Shown here piece after piece: positions 1 to 12,023 of a DNA stretch of 64,000 nt. The translations under genes and the position numbers were made by a program. The notes beneath the pieces are model-generated. The model did no database searches. It worked only from the letters and a program-made list of their open reading frames with translations, and was not told the origin of the DNA. Source of the DNA: Paracyclopina nana (taxonomy: Eukaryota > Arthropoda > Copepoda > Cyclopoida > Cyclopettidae); assembly GCA_019096065.1 (NCBI GenBank), contig JAGUCH010000008.1:5895001-5959000 (forward strand), written 5' to 3'. The stretch's first letter is position 1. Each line of letters opens with the position of its first letter.

Positions 1-21
1 AATAACCAGCTGATCCAGGCC

Positions 22-115
22 TAAGGCACAAAATATAAAGTAAGGCACTAAATGGCACAATAAGGCAATAAATGGCACTCTAAGGCACAAAATGGCACAC
101 ATAGAAATTAAATGG
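22..115. repeat. degenerate short tandem repeat (GGCAC-rich)
   Basis: Imperfect copies of a roughly 20-bp unit of the form TAAGGCACNAAATGGCAC follow one another at the left edge of the window. The GGCAC/CACAA words resemble the 10-mer repeat of the large palindromic element at 10.2-12.0 kb, so this may be a decayed relative. No ORF or terminal repeat accompanies it. Confidence 0.5.
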
Positions 116-463
116 CCAAGATGTCATAAAATTGCACGTATTGCATTTTAAAAATAGCCGGCAATGGTATCAAATGACAAATAGCACCTAACCATTGCGT
201 GTATTGGTACATTTCAGTATTTAGTCTGTGAATTTGCTCAAAATAAAAACGTAAGCCTTATTTTGGTTTGCTTTAAGCTAGAGGCCTAGATAAATGACAT
301 TGCCAATATGTTAGTACATTATGAGACACAGATGACTTGTGGGACACACAAACGTCATCAATCCTCTCCAGTGTGCCAACTCAAATTATGCTGCAGCTCT
401 CTTATGCAATTGCTTGTCTAGCTATCTTTTCTTTATGTGGCAAGATTTTTTCAAAAGAGAAAA

Positions 464-692
464 GGCCGTTCTCATATTGCCGGAAAAAGCTAAGCTAAGG
501 TGAAATTAGCTAAGCTAAGGTAAAATTAGCTAAGCTAAGGTACAAATTATGCGACGAAAACCGGTTATTTCGCTCAACATTCACAAAAAGCAGCTACTTT
601 GCTTGAAATGTTGAGCGTTTGCTTAGCTATTTTTACCTTAGCTTAGCTATTTTTACCTTAGCTTAGCTTTTTCCGGCAATATGAGAACGGCC
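464..692. mobile_element. MITE with long terminal inverted repeats, Harbinger-like
   Basis: A 229-bp element begins GGCCGTTCTCATATTGCCGG and ends with its reverse complement. The arms continue inward through three copies of a TAGCTAAGCTAAGGT-type unit, and a second inner hairpin (CGCTCAACAT / ATGTTGAGCG, 571-616) sits near the centre. There is no coding capacity. GGCC-starting termini and this size fit PIF/Harbinger MITEs. The flanking trinucleotides are AAA (461-463) and TAA (693-695), so the expected TWA target duplication is imperfect. The fold-back structure is seen directly; the superfamily is inferred. Confidence 0.75.
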
Positions 693-3600
693 TAAAGATT
701 ACATGGCGCTAATGTAACAACGGCATCAGTATAAAAGCAAGGGAAAAAGAGGAACTCCTTACAGAAGAAATAGGCTTGCATGAAAAAGTAAATTGTGGGA
801 AATCATGTCAAAGAAGCTCTCAAGGCTTTTTTTGGCCCTATCATAATAACAAGAGTGAATGAAAAGCAATAGCAGCAAAGCAAAAATAGCACACTTTTAC
901 TTCAGTGACTTTTTGCCATTTAGAGTATGCTTCCAATTTTCTGATATTGGAAATTGATGGATCAAGATCGATGATCCAGCCTTGCTTTGATGAAGAAAAG
1001 CATGAAAAAAAAATTCTTAAGGCAGTTATTGTGTGGCTTTTATGGAATAAATCGACTACTACCATACTACACTAAACATAGGCCTATAATGATTTTCCCC
1101 ATGCTTCTTTGGGCGAAAACAAGGCTTGGTCTAGCATGCTTAAAAGCATATAATGCCTCAAGGGCAATAGACTTAAGTAAATGCCACTTTACAAGAAGCT
1201 AAAAACTTCCATTAAAAACGTCTAGGATAGCAGACCTCTCCCTAATTAAATGGTAAATAATTGAAGGCTTTACTATTGGGACTGATGCTGTATCGAGGAA
1301 AAATCCAATAAGGCAGCTAAATCAAGTGAAATTGGCAAAGCCAACAAAAAAGCGACTAATTGGCAAGAAAGCAGCTCGTTAAAAGCCTTTTGTTTACGTC
1401 TGGTTAGCTGTTGCGAGAGCATGAGCGCGCACGCGCAACAGCAGATAACAAAACGTCAATCTAGGCCTAATTTAAAGTTTCAGCAAGTTTATGGGCAGCA
1501 GAAAGGCAACAACAAATTCCATAATTGTTTAGCTAGAATGAAAGGCGCATGCTTTAGTTTTGTTTACTTTGGCCAAATGTGTCTGGCTAAAAGCACCAAG
1601 AGGAACAATCTGGCTTCAGCTCAAACTCATTGTGACCAGAGGCCAAAAGGCCGAATTGCTGGGAGCAAATGATGCAAAAATACCAACAATGAAAGATCAA
1701 GCGCAAGTGGGGGAAGGTCCAATTTGATGGAAATACGCGCACACACAATTGTCTATGGCCCTTAGAAAATAGGAACAAATACCATCAGAGCAGGCAATGG
1801 CCATATAAAGCATTATAGGACATAAAAAACTCACCGCACACTGTTGTTTTCTTGATCCTCCGAAAGTCCGCGTAATGTTTGTTTACGTTTCTGCTTGCTC
1901 AAGCCATGCAGCGTTGCGTGTGGGCGGGCGCCGGGCCGGCACGGCAGGCGTACTGGGCGCGTTACCAGACCAAAAGTAAGCATTCATGTAACATAGAGAT
2001 TGAATTGCTTGTAAGCATGCTCAAAGAGTTTTCTTTTCCCACTTTTTTGCAGCAAAGGTTCCGCTATACATGCAGCTTTGATATTACAGGTCAACTCGTT
2101 ACAGCAAAGCACCAAAATGGAAACATGCCAAGATGGAATATATGTGACTAGGGAACCAAAACATCATTATTTGCTTGACAATATGTTGCTTTATGCAAAA
2201 CAAGCCCATGTCGACAAAGTAGCTGCTAGTTGCTTCTCATCTATACAAATCAACTATGCGTACACAGTGTTTTATTAGCGCGCCTTGACCCTTTCAAATC
2301 AAAGGAGTTAGCAAATACATCACAATAATTGCCAATTTGTCTCTTGATGATGGTTCATGCATAATTTTTCATGACCTAGATAAGCAAGATCATCAAGCCT
2401 CTTAAGCCTCAGATTATGGGCCTAACCTCTATGCTTTCATTCCACGGGCCAAGGCCTAGTTTGCCATATATTACAGTGCTGCTGTATGTATCTAACGTTA
2501 CAACAAACACAACTAGAAACAAGCTCGATTTTGTTATTATGTAACTTAATCCAAGCTTTCTGCAGCTAGCCTACTCGCACAAAGCTAATATATTAATGAT
2601 GAAATAAGATGACTAATCATGAGCAATGCAAAAAGAGATACTGTTGCTCTGTGCGAACTTTTTCAATGTCTGACTTTATTCTTTGATAGCACGAAACTTG
2701 TGAAATTGTTGAGAAGCTATGGCCAAAAATAGCCACTTACTTTTTCCCCCATCTCCGTCTTACTTGCTAAAATCTGCTCTTTTGCTTCTTCTTCTCCTCT
2801 TCTCGATTTGGCCTGAGTAGGAAGAAGAAGAAGAGAGGCCGTCTATGACGGCCTCAGATCTCGCGTTACTACAACTAGTTGAAGTCAGTGGCCTCAAAAT
2901 CCTCATCACAAGCGAACGCTCTACTGCTCTAAGTGTTACACTTCTGCTTCTGTATTCACTCAAAGCGCGCGGTCAGCTTTTGATGGCCTGGCTCATCTGA
3001 TTAACTGTTCCAACGTTTGTTGATTGCTGCTAGCTTATGTAAGCATCAAAGGCCAATCGTTCTCATAAAAGGTCGACGAGAAGCTAAATTGAAAAAGAGA
3101 AGAGATGCTTTTGAAAACTTTTGGTGATTGGAGCAAGGACTCAGTTTTTCCATATTGCTTTTGTGAACAAGGTGAAACTTTCTGTTAGAGCACAGGCATT
3201 AGAAGTCCACACTTGCCTCAAAATCAATAAAGAAAAACTAAGCCTTTGGTTCAATTAGATCAATTTTCAAAAGCATTTGGCTGATTTCTCAAATTTTTTG
3301 TTAATTGTGGTTATCTCGTAATTTTTTCTGATTTGCTATCAGAAAAACACAGGAAGTTTTTCGTTTCTCATCAATGCAGCATTAGGCAGGCTTACTGCAT
3401 AAAATGTACCTGATACATCTAATTACAAAGTTGGTACAAAAGTTATCTACCATTTATCAGCATCATTTTTGTCAAGGAAACTGCATCATGTTACTGTCTT
3501 CTTTCTGCCTTGGAATACAGTTTCTGAAGCACCAATATGCTTAATTATGCGAGTAGATAGATTCATAGTTATCAACTAAAAAAAGAAAATAGAGAAAAAT

Positions 3601-4254
3601 CTTATCTTTTAGGGACAGCATTTGAGGATTAAAATGCAATTAAAACATCCAATTAAAAAGTGTCTACATAGCATAAAAAGTGACATGAAATAATTTATGT
3701 AATGGTCTACGCAATCAAACTTTAAACTTGAATTAACTTTGCTACGAAACTTTACAATATAGCTTACGTAGTATGAATGTTTGCTTTTCATAATCTACTA
3801 GCTTTAAAAAGGCAAAAGTAGCAAAAATATTATGAACACCATGAGACTCTGTCACGACAAAAGTGTCAAAAAGTTATCAGCCTTGTACCAACTTTGCTTA
3901 GGAAACTGCATCATGTTGCAAACCTATTTCTGCCCTTGAGTACACCTATATCGCATACCATGCCCTGCACAAATAAAAAAAGCCAGACTTTATATGAGAA
4001 CGATTCTTCAGCCCATATTGCAAACAGTCAGTGTGAAGGCAAATAGACACAAGGCATGAGGATTCATTGTTCCTCAGCCTGGAAGATGACCAACCAATGG
4101 CAACTAGCTGAGGATTGGTCATGATTTTTCTCAACAACTCCGGCGGCCTCAATTCCAGCCGAGGTGGATCACGATACACTTGCAGGTGATTGGTCTGATT
4201 TCATTGCTCATTTTAATCATTCTCAACATTTAATGCTGATGGAAACAAGATAAG
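693..4254. other. gene-free AT-rich spacer
   Basis: Only short ORFs (under about 90 codons) on both strands, with no recognisable domain, consistent splice sites or RNA gene. A polypurine/polypyrimidine stretch with GGCC words lies at 2780-2860. I see nothing else that can be supported here. Confidence 0.6.
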
Positions 4255-4352
4255 TATAGTAGATTTCAGCTCGGCCCGTAATAGCCCGCAACAAATTTTT
4301 ACTGGCCCGAAAAAAGTGCGAGCCCGACTTTTCTTGGCCCGATACATCTCTA
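4255..4352 (-). mobile_element. possible hAT-like terminal fragment rich in GGCCCG
   Basis: Read on the minus strand, the stretch starts TAGAGATGTATCGGGCC and carries several further CGGGC words (pattern GGGCC..CGGGCT..CGGGCC). Termini of the form YAGRGATG followed by CGGGC-rich subterminal sequence are common in animal hAT MITEs. No opposite terminus or target duplication was found, so this is at best a truncated copy. Confidence 0.25.
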
Positions 4353-4354
4353 CT

Positions 4355-4605
4355 GCTGAGGTAATGGGCATGGTTGCTTAGCTGTATAACATCATTGCTG
4401 AGAAGTGCTATTGCTACTGAGATAATGGTTAGCGCTGCTTAGATTAAGCACTTCTTACATGAGGGCAGTTGAAGGCTAGCGCTGGTATAGAATCTGGCAA
4501 GTGTTGCTGAGAAGAATGTCAGCACTGCTGAGATACAGGCCATTGCATGAGAAGCAAGACAGTACGGCTGAGTTGAATGCTCTATTGGCATTGTGTATTA
4601 CTGAG
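4355..4605. repeat. diverged GCTGAG-type minisatellite
   Basis: The words GCTGAG, CTGAGA and TTGCT/TTGCTTA recur at irregular spacings of roughly 20-28 bp, separated by diverged sequence. This looks like an old tandem array. The unit boundaries cannot be fixed by eye. Confidence 0.35.
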
Positions 4606-4765
4606 AAATCCAGAATTAGCTTATAGCCAAACCGAGAATCCACTATTACGCGATCCGATTTTCCGCGATCCACAGAGTTGTGTGACATATTATTGAATAG
4701 GCATCAGTTGAATAACAAAGGCCTTGTATTAATGTTTTTGACAGTTCGTGCATAATTTTCACAGG

Positions 4766-5115
4766 CGAGTCGGGGCCCAATTCGGGAGCATCAGTCGCAA
4801 CTCGCACCATCACGATCACAGCGAGGATCAAGACAGCCTCAATTTGACTTTTTTGGTCGCCAGCTTTGGCCTCGCAATCACACTGGGCCTCGTTCTGCTG
4901 CCACTCACCATTTGCTGCAGTTCCACTGTGATTAGCCACCCACTTTTCGTCACTGGCGTCGTCGTCTTTGTCATTCTGGTCGTTTTCGGTGTCATCTTTT
5001 CCGGTTTCCACGCTGGTGTACTCTCGTTTAGAAGCTGTTGGTGGTACAAAAATCAAGAAGATGGATGCTGCATTCTCTGTAGGAAAAGGAGAAATTCACC
5101 TGAACATCAGCCAAG
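4766..5115 (+). CDS. putative internal exon encoding a two-helix membrane hairpin
   Basis: An open stretch is bounded by a good acceptor (TTTTCACAG just before 4766) and a candidate donor (CCAAG|GTACTA, about 5115). The encoded segment has a His/Asp-rich lead (SHHHDHSEDQD), two strongly hydrophobic helices (LTFLVASFGLAITLGLVLL, then FVTGVVVFVILVVFGVIF) and a Cys-rich tail (CCILCRKRR). There is no in-frame ATG near the left end; the frame opens with GTG inside the upstream intron, so this is probably part of a larger gene whose other exons I could not find. The helix-loop-helix plus Cys cluster resembles the C-terminal half of the protein at 9476-10153, so the two may be tandem paralogues (inference). 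The antisense frame is also open but encodes nothing recognisable. Confidence 0.35.
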
Positions 5116-8100
5116 GTACTAAAAAAAGCAATCGGTAGCTTTTGAGAAGCGGGAGAAAGGCTTTCTTTTTTTGTGAAAGCATCATCAAGCATTCAAGACA
5201 TTTTGATTGACTCTAATCCACTTCAATTTCCGCCAGTCCGTTTAGCAATTCTCGATTCTTCCACTCTTTCACGTCTGCATGCCACTTCTGTTTGTTGAAG
5301 CCATTTTGAAAATATTCTTAAAGGATTTTTCTCCTCAAGAAAATGTATAATTTTTTGCTAATGAAATTTGGCATTAATTTTTTTGGCAAATATGCAAATG
5401 CAAAGATTTTCAGTTCAGCCATTTGCAGTAGTGCGTTTTTATAACTAACAATTTTTCACCATCTCATTGCAAACTTTTTCATTCAGCATTGAGTTTCAGC
5501 CTTTTAAAAGGTCGAAATTATTGGTGGAAATGAGTTTGCGGATATGTTGACATTGCATTGCTGCAAATTATGTTGATTTATGCTCTGAAGATTATTAGAC
5601 TTCTTCATTAGAGTTGCTCGCGCGTACTCCAAAAATATTCTATAATGAAGTTAGGAGATGAAAAACGTGACACTTGCTAAAACTGGTCAGTAGTCAGTAC
5701 AAAAGCTTTCACATTTCTCGACCTAAGAAAGGGTGTATTTTTTCTTCGATATTAATTTTGCATGCCTTCCTTCCAAGTAAGCTGATTGAGCAAGATGATA
5801 AAACCTTGTTGAATAGTGTAAAGGTGAAAATCGTTCGAAAGGATTTTTTTCGATTGTGCTCACAGAAAAGTTTTCTTGGTCTGGATGTAGCAGTTGTAAT
5901 TTGGACACAAAGCTGCTTCAGCATGGAATAGGAAATAAATGTAGTGAAAAACCACTGAAAGCACAATGGACGCTTTTCTGGCGCCAAAAGGGAAAAAAAG
6001 AAGAGATAGCAATAGAAGAGGAGAAAATCAATCTGGCGCGAACAAAGGCGACCCCACAAAACAAAAAGCCTGTAGTAATTCCGTAGTAATGCCAGTTCAA
6101 AAATCAATCGTGTCCAAATTGATTAATTTTGACATACATCAATTCGTCTTTGTTCATAGATTACTCCCATGTTATTTTTTTCACTATATCATAATTAGTC
6201 TTTAAGATATTAAATTTTAAAAGATTCGAAATGGCGACAAATTGACGTACTTGATGGCGTAAAAAATTTTTCATTAATCTTTAATTTTTGAATTGATATG
6301 AATATTTCAGTATGTAATTAAGTCATTTAATGTTTAATTTTTTTCGAAAACCTAAAAAACAATATCCCTATTTTATTTATATTTATTTCCTATTTCTTTG
6401 ATTTAATAGAAATAAAGTTTACACTTATTTTTATTACAACTGTCAAGCTTCCATTGTACCAAAAATTGTTATATTGAAATGTATACTAATGCAAAATAGT
6501 TTAGAATTATAGGTGTGAATTTTATTACTACTCGATTGTTTCTTTATCGATTCATTTTTAACCTATTAAATCCCTACTTTCTTGATTTCGTAGGTAGCTA
6601 TTTTATCTGGACTTTGCCACTTTTGCCAATAGCAAATCTGTCCCCTCTTAATTGCCACAAAATTGTGATTTTAATCCATATTTTTAAGAATTTTTAAATC
6701 CAACTTTGTAAACTGTTCAGAGATGGCTCTACTTGCAATTCAATAATTTGTGAAATTGTTCATATCTACAACTTTTAGTGGTTTTGAGATTTCAAAAATC
6801 CTCATTAATAGATGTTGTTTCGAACAACATGAAAAGTGAGTTAGTAAGTATCATGAACCTCAGTTTTTATACAAAAACTGAGCTTTTTAGAATATTTCAA
6901 TATTTTATTCTATGTAACACAATCACTATAATCCACTCTATTTTTTGGAAGTCAGAACTTTTTATGTCTAAAAGACTTACAAATGAATTGAGTCATTAGA
7001 GTGGAGTGAGCCTACAAATTTCAGGCTTACAGTTTGTACAAATTGTAAATTAAAAATAGAGCAACAGAATAATAACAGAATGAAAATACATTATGTGCTG
7101 CAAATAAATCACATTTTAAGAAATACAAAAAAACATGATCAATAATTGACATTTCTGAAGAAAAAATGAGATAAATAATAATTTAGGATCTGAATGTATT
7201 AGGAATTACTTTGGATATAAATATGTATTTTAACAGTCATAACACAAGTTTTAATGGAATTAATCAGGATAAAAATAATATTGAAATGCAGTTTGTTTAT
7301 GTAGTTATTGCCAGAAATAGACATTTCATACTTTAAAAAAAAACATGTTTTTGAGCAGAAACAAAAAAAAATTTAATTTGTATCTTTTTCCCGATTAGTG
7401 GGAAAAAATAGGAATAAAGACCATATAAGAAAAAATTTTAACAATGTATAAGTCTTTTATTAATTAATATATCAAATTTTTAATTTCATATTGGTAATTC
7501 CTTGAGGGTGTTCATTATTAAAAAAACAAAAAATAAGTCGTAGCGGTAAATTTTAGTCATCCCTATTTACGATTTCATATGTTTAGCGATATAGATACGG
7601 ATCAAGCTGTAGTAACTGGCATTACGACACATTTTAATTCACAATTTAGTCCAACTTAATTCCCTACTATTTTTTGATTTGTTTTGTGGGGGACGACGAT
7701 ATGCCTATTGTCAAAAGGCCTTAAACGAGGTATAAGTAGGCAATTGTGACGTCATAGTGACAGGTTAGACATTCAAGGAAAAGGAGCACCCATTATGATA
7801 TCCATTGAGCATAACAAGCAACAAATAAAAATCGGCCCTTATTGAATCTTTCAATCTTAATTAAGAGGCCAATTCACGTTTGTAAAAATGACGTTGTCAA
7901 ATTAAATCAAAATTGAGACACACTGCAACTATCCACCAATAAATAAGTAAGCAACAAGATACAGGGCTAACATGAATAAGTGCCATTCAGCTTGAATTAC
8001 CAAAACAGTAATGTCCAACAAAAATGATCAAAAAATTTCCTTCTGTCTCATTTTGCTAAATGAGCTTTAGTATCATTATTATTATTTTTTTGGTTTGATG

Positions 8101-9475
8101 ACTTTGGGATACTGCCCTGGGATTCTCTGCTTATGTTCCAAAAAGCTTTCCTTTGATAGCTGCTCGCTTTGACAGGCCTTGGAAAAAACCTACTGCCAGT
8201 CTGAATAGCCATGTTAGCAGCTCTCTGATAGTGTCAGCCAGCTCCAAGCTAATTGCCATTGATTTGCAGCCAATAACACAGAGTAACACGTGTTCCCCAT
8301 AGTGCCTATCTTGCATAGAGAGCCTGGTGCCACGCATTGATTAGGCTTTTATGCGTAATAACTCTTGAATTTCAGTTGAAGCCATTGAAAAATAAAATTT
8401 TTGCTTTTATTCATAATTATGGCGCCCGCGCCAACAGGAAATAACATCGAACGGAAATGTAAACAAAGCCACGTGGTTACTTCTTGAACAAGCTTATTTT
8501 CATGGCATTTTTTGCTTTTTTGTGCTCCTAAGGTGTCCATAGTAACATACATTGTGAATGGCGTTGAAATATTGAGCAAATAAAGGCTACATGTTGCTAG
8601 TGCTGGAAGGGAACTTTCTATTTTCACCTTACTTTGCAGGAGAAGCAGACTGGCTTCAGCTGCCACAAATGAGGTGTTGAGAGGAAGTAATTTGGAGGGG
8701 ACTCAAGAAGAGGTAGGAAGTGATCATTGCCACATCTCTAATCATCAGCACCACAACTCCGAGCAATTTGAGGAGATTTTAGCCACTCAACACCAGCAAC
8801 AACAATTTGAGGAAGAGTCCATTTTTATTGCACCAATTGCAACAGCTGATAGGAAAGACACCAGTTTGGTCTAATTGAATTATGCAGATGAGCAGCAAAG
8901 ATCACATAGTGTTGGATGTTGCCACAAAGACTGAGACCCTGTAAGTAGACATATTGTTTTTATCCATACTGTTTTGACAAAAAGAGCTTTTTCCTCAATT
9001 ATGACAGCAAATACGTATGCATGTAGTAATTTTGTATATCTCAGCTAAATATAGCTGTAGCTTTTTCAGCCTTTGAAGTATTTATGGGAAAAGCAAGAGC
9101 ATGCAAAATCACTTTATATTCTCAGCTTTACAGCCTAAAAGCTGCTGCATCTTGAGATATAAAGACTGATGCAAAAATGTCCCTAGAATCTTTAGCAGAC
9201 TCAAGTCCTTCACCTTGATTGAATTCACTTTATACCATTACATTGAAAAAAGAAACACTGATCAATTAATTATGCAATTCATGTAAATGTAAGGATTTGA
9301 CAGGCATACAAGCTTTTCTGAGGTCTTTCATGTCAGCTCAACCTCTATCAGGCCTCTGAAAAGCAAAGATTTACGCATTAAGGAGCTTTGCTCTTATTAG
9401 TAGCATTTCTCACCTTAAAAAAGCTCACTCACCCATGAAAAATATTTCAAAGCGAAAAAAGCTTGAAACATTTCA
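5116..9475. other. gene-poor, very AT-rich spacer
   Basis: 6100-7560 is particularly A/T-rich with poly-A/T runs. Short ORFs occur, including a Gln/His-rich 66-codon one at 8674-8874, but none has a domain or convincing splice partners. No RNA gene was recognised. Confidence 0.5.
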
Positions 9476-10153
9476 ATGCCAAATGATAAGTGTAACAGCA
9501 AGTCAAGGGGGCATATTTTGACATTTTCAGCGAGCTTATCAGGATTAAAAAACACTGATTTGCTATTGTTTGTATGGCTCAGCCTTTACGCAATTTGGCT
9601 TGCGAAAGCAAGCCATTTTGTCCTTTTGCAACGTCGAGATGCAGGCGCCCATTTTGTCCTATACTACATCGTTTTTAGGAGCATCAGCCAAAGGAGCCCC
9701 TCCATAGCCCGAAGAAATCGTGCCAATTCAGAGGAAGTGACTGTGAACGTGTGGCAAACCGCCATCAATTTTTATGGGGGTGGCCCAGTCGCAGATGACT
9801 CCACGCCCCCAGGAAAATGTTCAGAAACTTTGGTCTTGATCCTTGGATCAAGCATTATTTGCTCGGCTGTGGTGGGCTCATATTTCATCAGCACTTATTC
9901 CGGAGTCCTGGTCACACTCATCGCCAGTTTTTGTGTCATTCTCATTGTCGTGATTCCACACTGTTGTCGATTTTGCACGGCTCGATATTACAACAGCGGA
10001 CATTCGCCCTCCAAATCGAACACAGATCAGCAAAGTAGCTGCACCAGTACAGCCGAGTTCCACAAAAAAGTCGCCAGACTAGGTGAAATGGAAGACAAAA
10101 TCTATGAGGACGGCGAAAGTGATCTGATTGAAGTTCAGCTCAAGTACAAATAG
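9476..10153 (+). CDS. hypothetical multi-pass membrane protein
   Basis: A 225-codon ORF from ATG to TAG. Its N-terminal third contains hydrophobic stretches (LLLFVWLSLYAIWLA and HFVLYYIVF). Residues about 115-167 form two helices (TLVLILGSSIICSAVV and VLVTLIASFCVILIVVIP) followed by a Cys cluster, PHCCRFCTARYY, that could be palmitoylated. The hydrophilic acidic tail (EFHKKVARLGEMEDKIYEDG) ends QLKYK. An acceptor-like CCCCCAG at about 9808-9814 means the true gene could use only the 3' half as a terminal exon. I do not recognise the family. The tail is repeated in decayed form at 12.0-12.7 kb, and a palindromic element sits in what would be the 3' UTR 43 bp after the stop. Function unknown. 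Confidence 0.5.
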   Translation: MPNDKCNSKSRGHILTFSASLSGLKNTDLLLFVWLSLYAIWLAKASHFVLLQRRDAGAHFVLYYIVFRSISQRSPSIARRNRANSEEVTVNVWQTAINFYGGGPVADDSTPPGKCSETLVLILGSSIICSAVVGSYFISTYSGVLVTLIASFCVILIVVIPHCCRFCTARYYNSGHSPSKSNTDQQSSCTSTAEFHKKVARLGEMEDKIYEDGESDLIEVQLKYK

Positions 10154-10919
10154 AGACATCCCCTCGACTATTCCACAACAAGAAAGCACAATTGTGCGCT
10201 CCTACTAAAAGGCACACAATGCCCACAATTGGCACACAATGCCCACACCACCCACAAGGCACACAACCGGCACACAATTACTAAAAGGCGCACATCAAAT
10301 TTAAAAAAAAAAAATAATTGATTCGTAAAAGTAAGTTGGAAAGTGGTTGCATGTTTTTAGCTTAGATGTGTGCCAAATATAAAAGTACTTTTTTAAAATT
10401 ATAAGGAATTACAATTTTGCTTATTTTATTTAACAAAACATAATTTGAGCTATTTAATTTACTGACATTGCCTTGCTGAGATAATACCAAAATTTACAAT
10501 TACAGCTAGATCAATTGTTTCAATTGGTGTTAACAAAAAAAGCACACATTTGCGCACAATGATGGCACATATCGGCACACAATGGCACACAATGGCTTTC
10601 ACTATTTAATAAAAATAAAGATAATTTGATGCAGTTTCCAAAAATGTAAACAAATTAATTTTCTGACTTTGCTTTGCTGAGATAATGCAAAAATTCGGGC
10701 AATTACTGCTACAACCTTTGTGTGCTTGTTGTGTGCCAACATGAAAGTTGCTTTTAAAAATAAAAGGAATTAAAATTTGGCTTTTACTATGAAACATAAA
10801 ATAAAGATAATTTGATGCAGTTTCCAAAAATGAAAACAAATTATTTTTCTGACTTTGCTTTGCTGAGATAATGCAAAAATTCAGGCAATTACAGCAAAAG
10901 CAATTGTTGTTAACAAATA

Positions 10920-11031
10920 AAGCACACAATGGCACACAATGATGGCACACAATGGCCCACAATGGCACACAAAGACACACAATGGCACACAACGGCCCAC
11001 AATGGCCCACAAAGGCACACAATGGCACACA
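10920..11031 (+). repeat. GGCACACAAT tandem array, forward, block 1
   Basis: About eleven near-perfect copies of GGCACACAAT or GGCCCACAAT in the left half of the palindromic element. Some units are extended to ATGATGGCACACAATGG by a 3-bp insertion. Confidence 0.85.
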
Positions 11032-11191
11032 ACAAAGAATTAAAATTTGGCTTTCACTATGTAACATAAAGTAATAATAATTTGATTCAGTTTCCAAAAA
11101 TGTTTTCAAATTATTTTTCTGATTTTGCTTTGCTGAGATAATGCACAAATTCAGGCAATTACAGCTAAATCAATTGTTGTTAACAAATAAA

Positions 11192-11312
11192 GCACACAAT
11201 GATGGCACACAATGGCACACAATACCACACAACGGCACACAATGGCACACAATGGCACACAAAGACACACAATGGCACACAAACGCAAACAATGGATCAC
11301 AATGGCACGCAA
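11192..11312 (+). repeat. GGCACACAAT tandem array, forward, block 2
   Basis: A second forward block of the same 10-mer. It is separated from block 1 by a copy of a roughly 90-bp spacer that also precedes block 1 (spacer copies at about 10606-10700, 10795-10890, 11060-11160 and 11400-11470). Confidence 0.85.
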
Positions 11313-11469
11313 TGATGGCAAACTAATAGAACACTTTTGCGACCACTTTTGCGACTGCTCTTGTGACCACTCTTGTGACTTTTTTGTGCGAATTTAATTC
11401 TGAAAATGTAAACAAATCAATTTTCTGACTTTGCTTTGCTGAGATAATGCAAAAAGTCGGGCAATTACT

Positions 11470-11685
11470 GCCATTGTGGGCCATTGTGGGCTATTGTGTG
11501 CCATTGTGGGCCATTGTGTGCCATCATTGTGTGCCATTGTGTGCCATCATTGTGTGCCATTGTGGGCCATTGTGTGCCATCATTGTGTGCCATTATGTGC
11601 AACTGTGAGCCATTGTGGGCCATTGTGGGCCATTGTGTGCCATTGTGTGCCTTTGTGTGCCATTGTGTGCCATTGTGGCACACAT
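11470..11685 (-). repeat. GGCACACAAT tandem array, reverse orientation
   Basis: More than twenty copies of GCCATTGTGT or GCCATTGTGG, the reverse complement of the left-half array, including the same ATGATG-type 3-bp expansions. The opposed arrays make the centre of the element a large potential hairpin or cruciform. Confidence 0.85.
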
Positions 11686-12023
11686 GGAGTAAAAAAGCAA
11701 ACTAATTGGATCATGTGCTTGGGTTGTTAATTTTGTGTGCCATTGTGCGCCAATGTGTGCCATCATTGTGTGCAAAGGAAAGTCAGAAATTTTTTTTTAC
11801 ATTTTTGGAAGCTGCGTCAAATTATCTTATGTTTAATAATATTAGCTAAATTGTGATTCCTTTTATTTTTAAAATGGTACTTTTATATTTGGCACATTTC
11901 TAAGCTAAAAACTTTCTTTCATTGTTTAACTCGATGTGTGCCTTTTAGTAATTGTGTGCCGGTTGTGTGCCTTGTGGGTATTGTGTGCCAATTGTGGGCA
12001 TTGTGTGCCTTTTAGTAGGACCC

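Larger units (their letters stand above)
10197..12023. mobile_element. 1.8-kb palindromic (foldback-like) element built on a 10-bp repeat
   Basis: The ends are inverted copies: TCCTACTAAAAGGCACACAA at 10200 and its reverse complement ending at 12020. Similarity continues for about 200 bp into each arm, for example the segment reading GTTTTTAGCTTAGA..GTGCCAAATATAAAAGTAC in both. The left half carries GGCACACAAT arrays in forward orientation and the right half carries them reversed, so the whole element can fold back on itself around 11.33-11.47 kb. An 8-bp direct repeat, CAATTGTG, flanks it (10189-10196 and 12024-12031) and is a plausible target-site duplication. Long open frames inside are only translations of the 10-mer (His/Thr/Gln/Trp or Cys/His/Val repeats), not genes. 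It is a non-autonomous element; the superfamily is uncertain. Confidence 0.7.

Noticed and set aside
4646..5056. 136-codon minus-strand acidic ORF
   Set aside because: It is the mirror of the two-helix exon on the plus strand, which has better splice borders and a membrane-protein pattern.
8349..8666. 105-codon minus-strand ORF and the Gln/His-rich 66-codon ORF at 8674
   Set aside because: No domain, no neighbours to splice to, and composition typical of chance frames; a real exon cannot be excluded for the second.
10606..11148. 180-codon minus-strand ORF, and other long ORFs across 11.1-11.8 kb
   Set aside because: They are translations of the 10-bp repeat and its spacer in several frames on both strands, with no start context or domain.
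10920..11685. CRISPR-like array
   Set aside because: The repeat is a contiguous 10-mer without unique spacers, in an animal genome.
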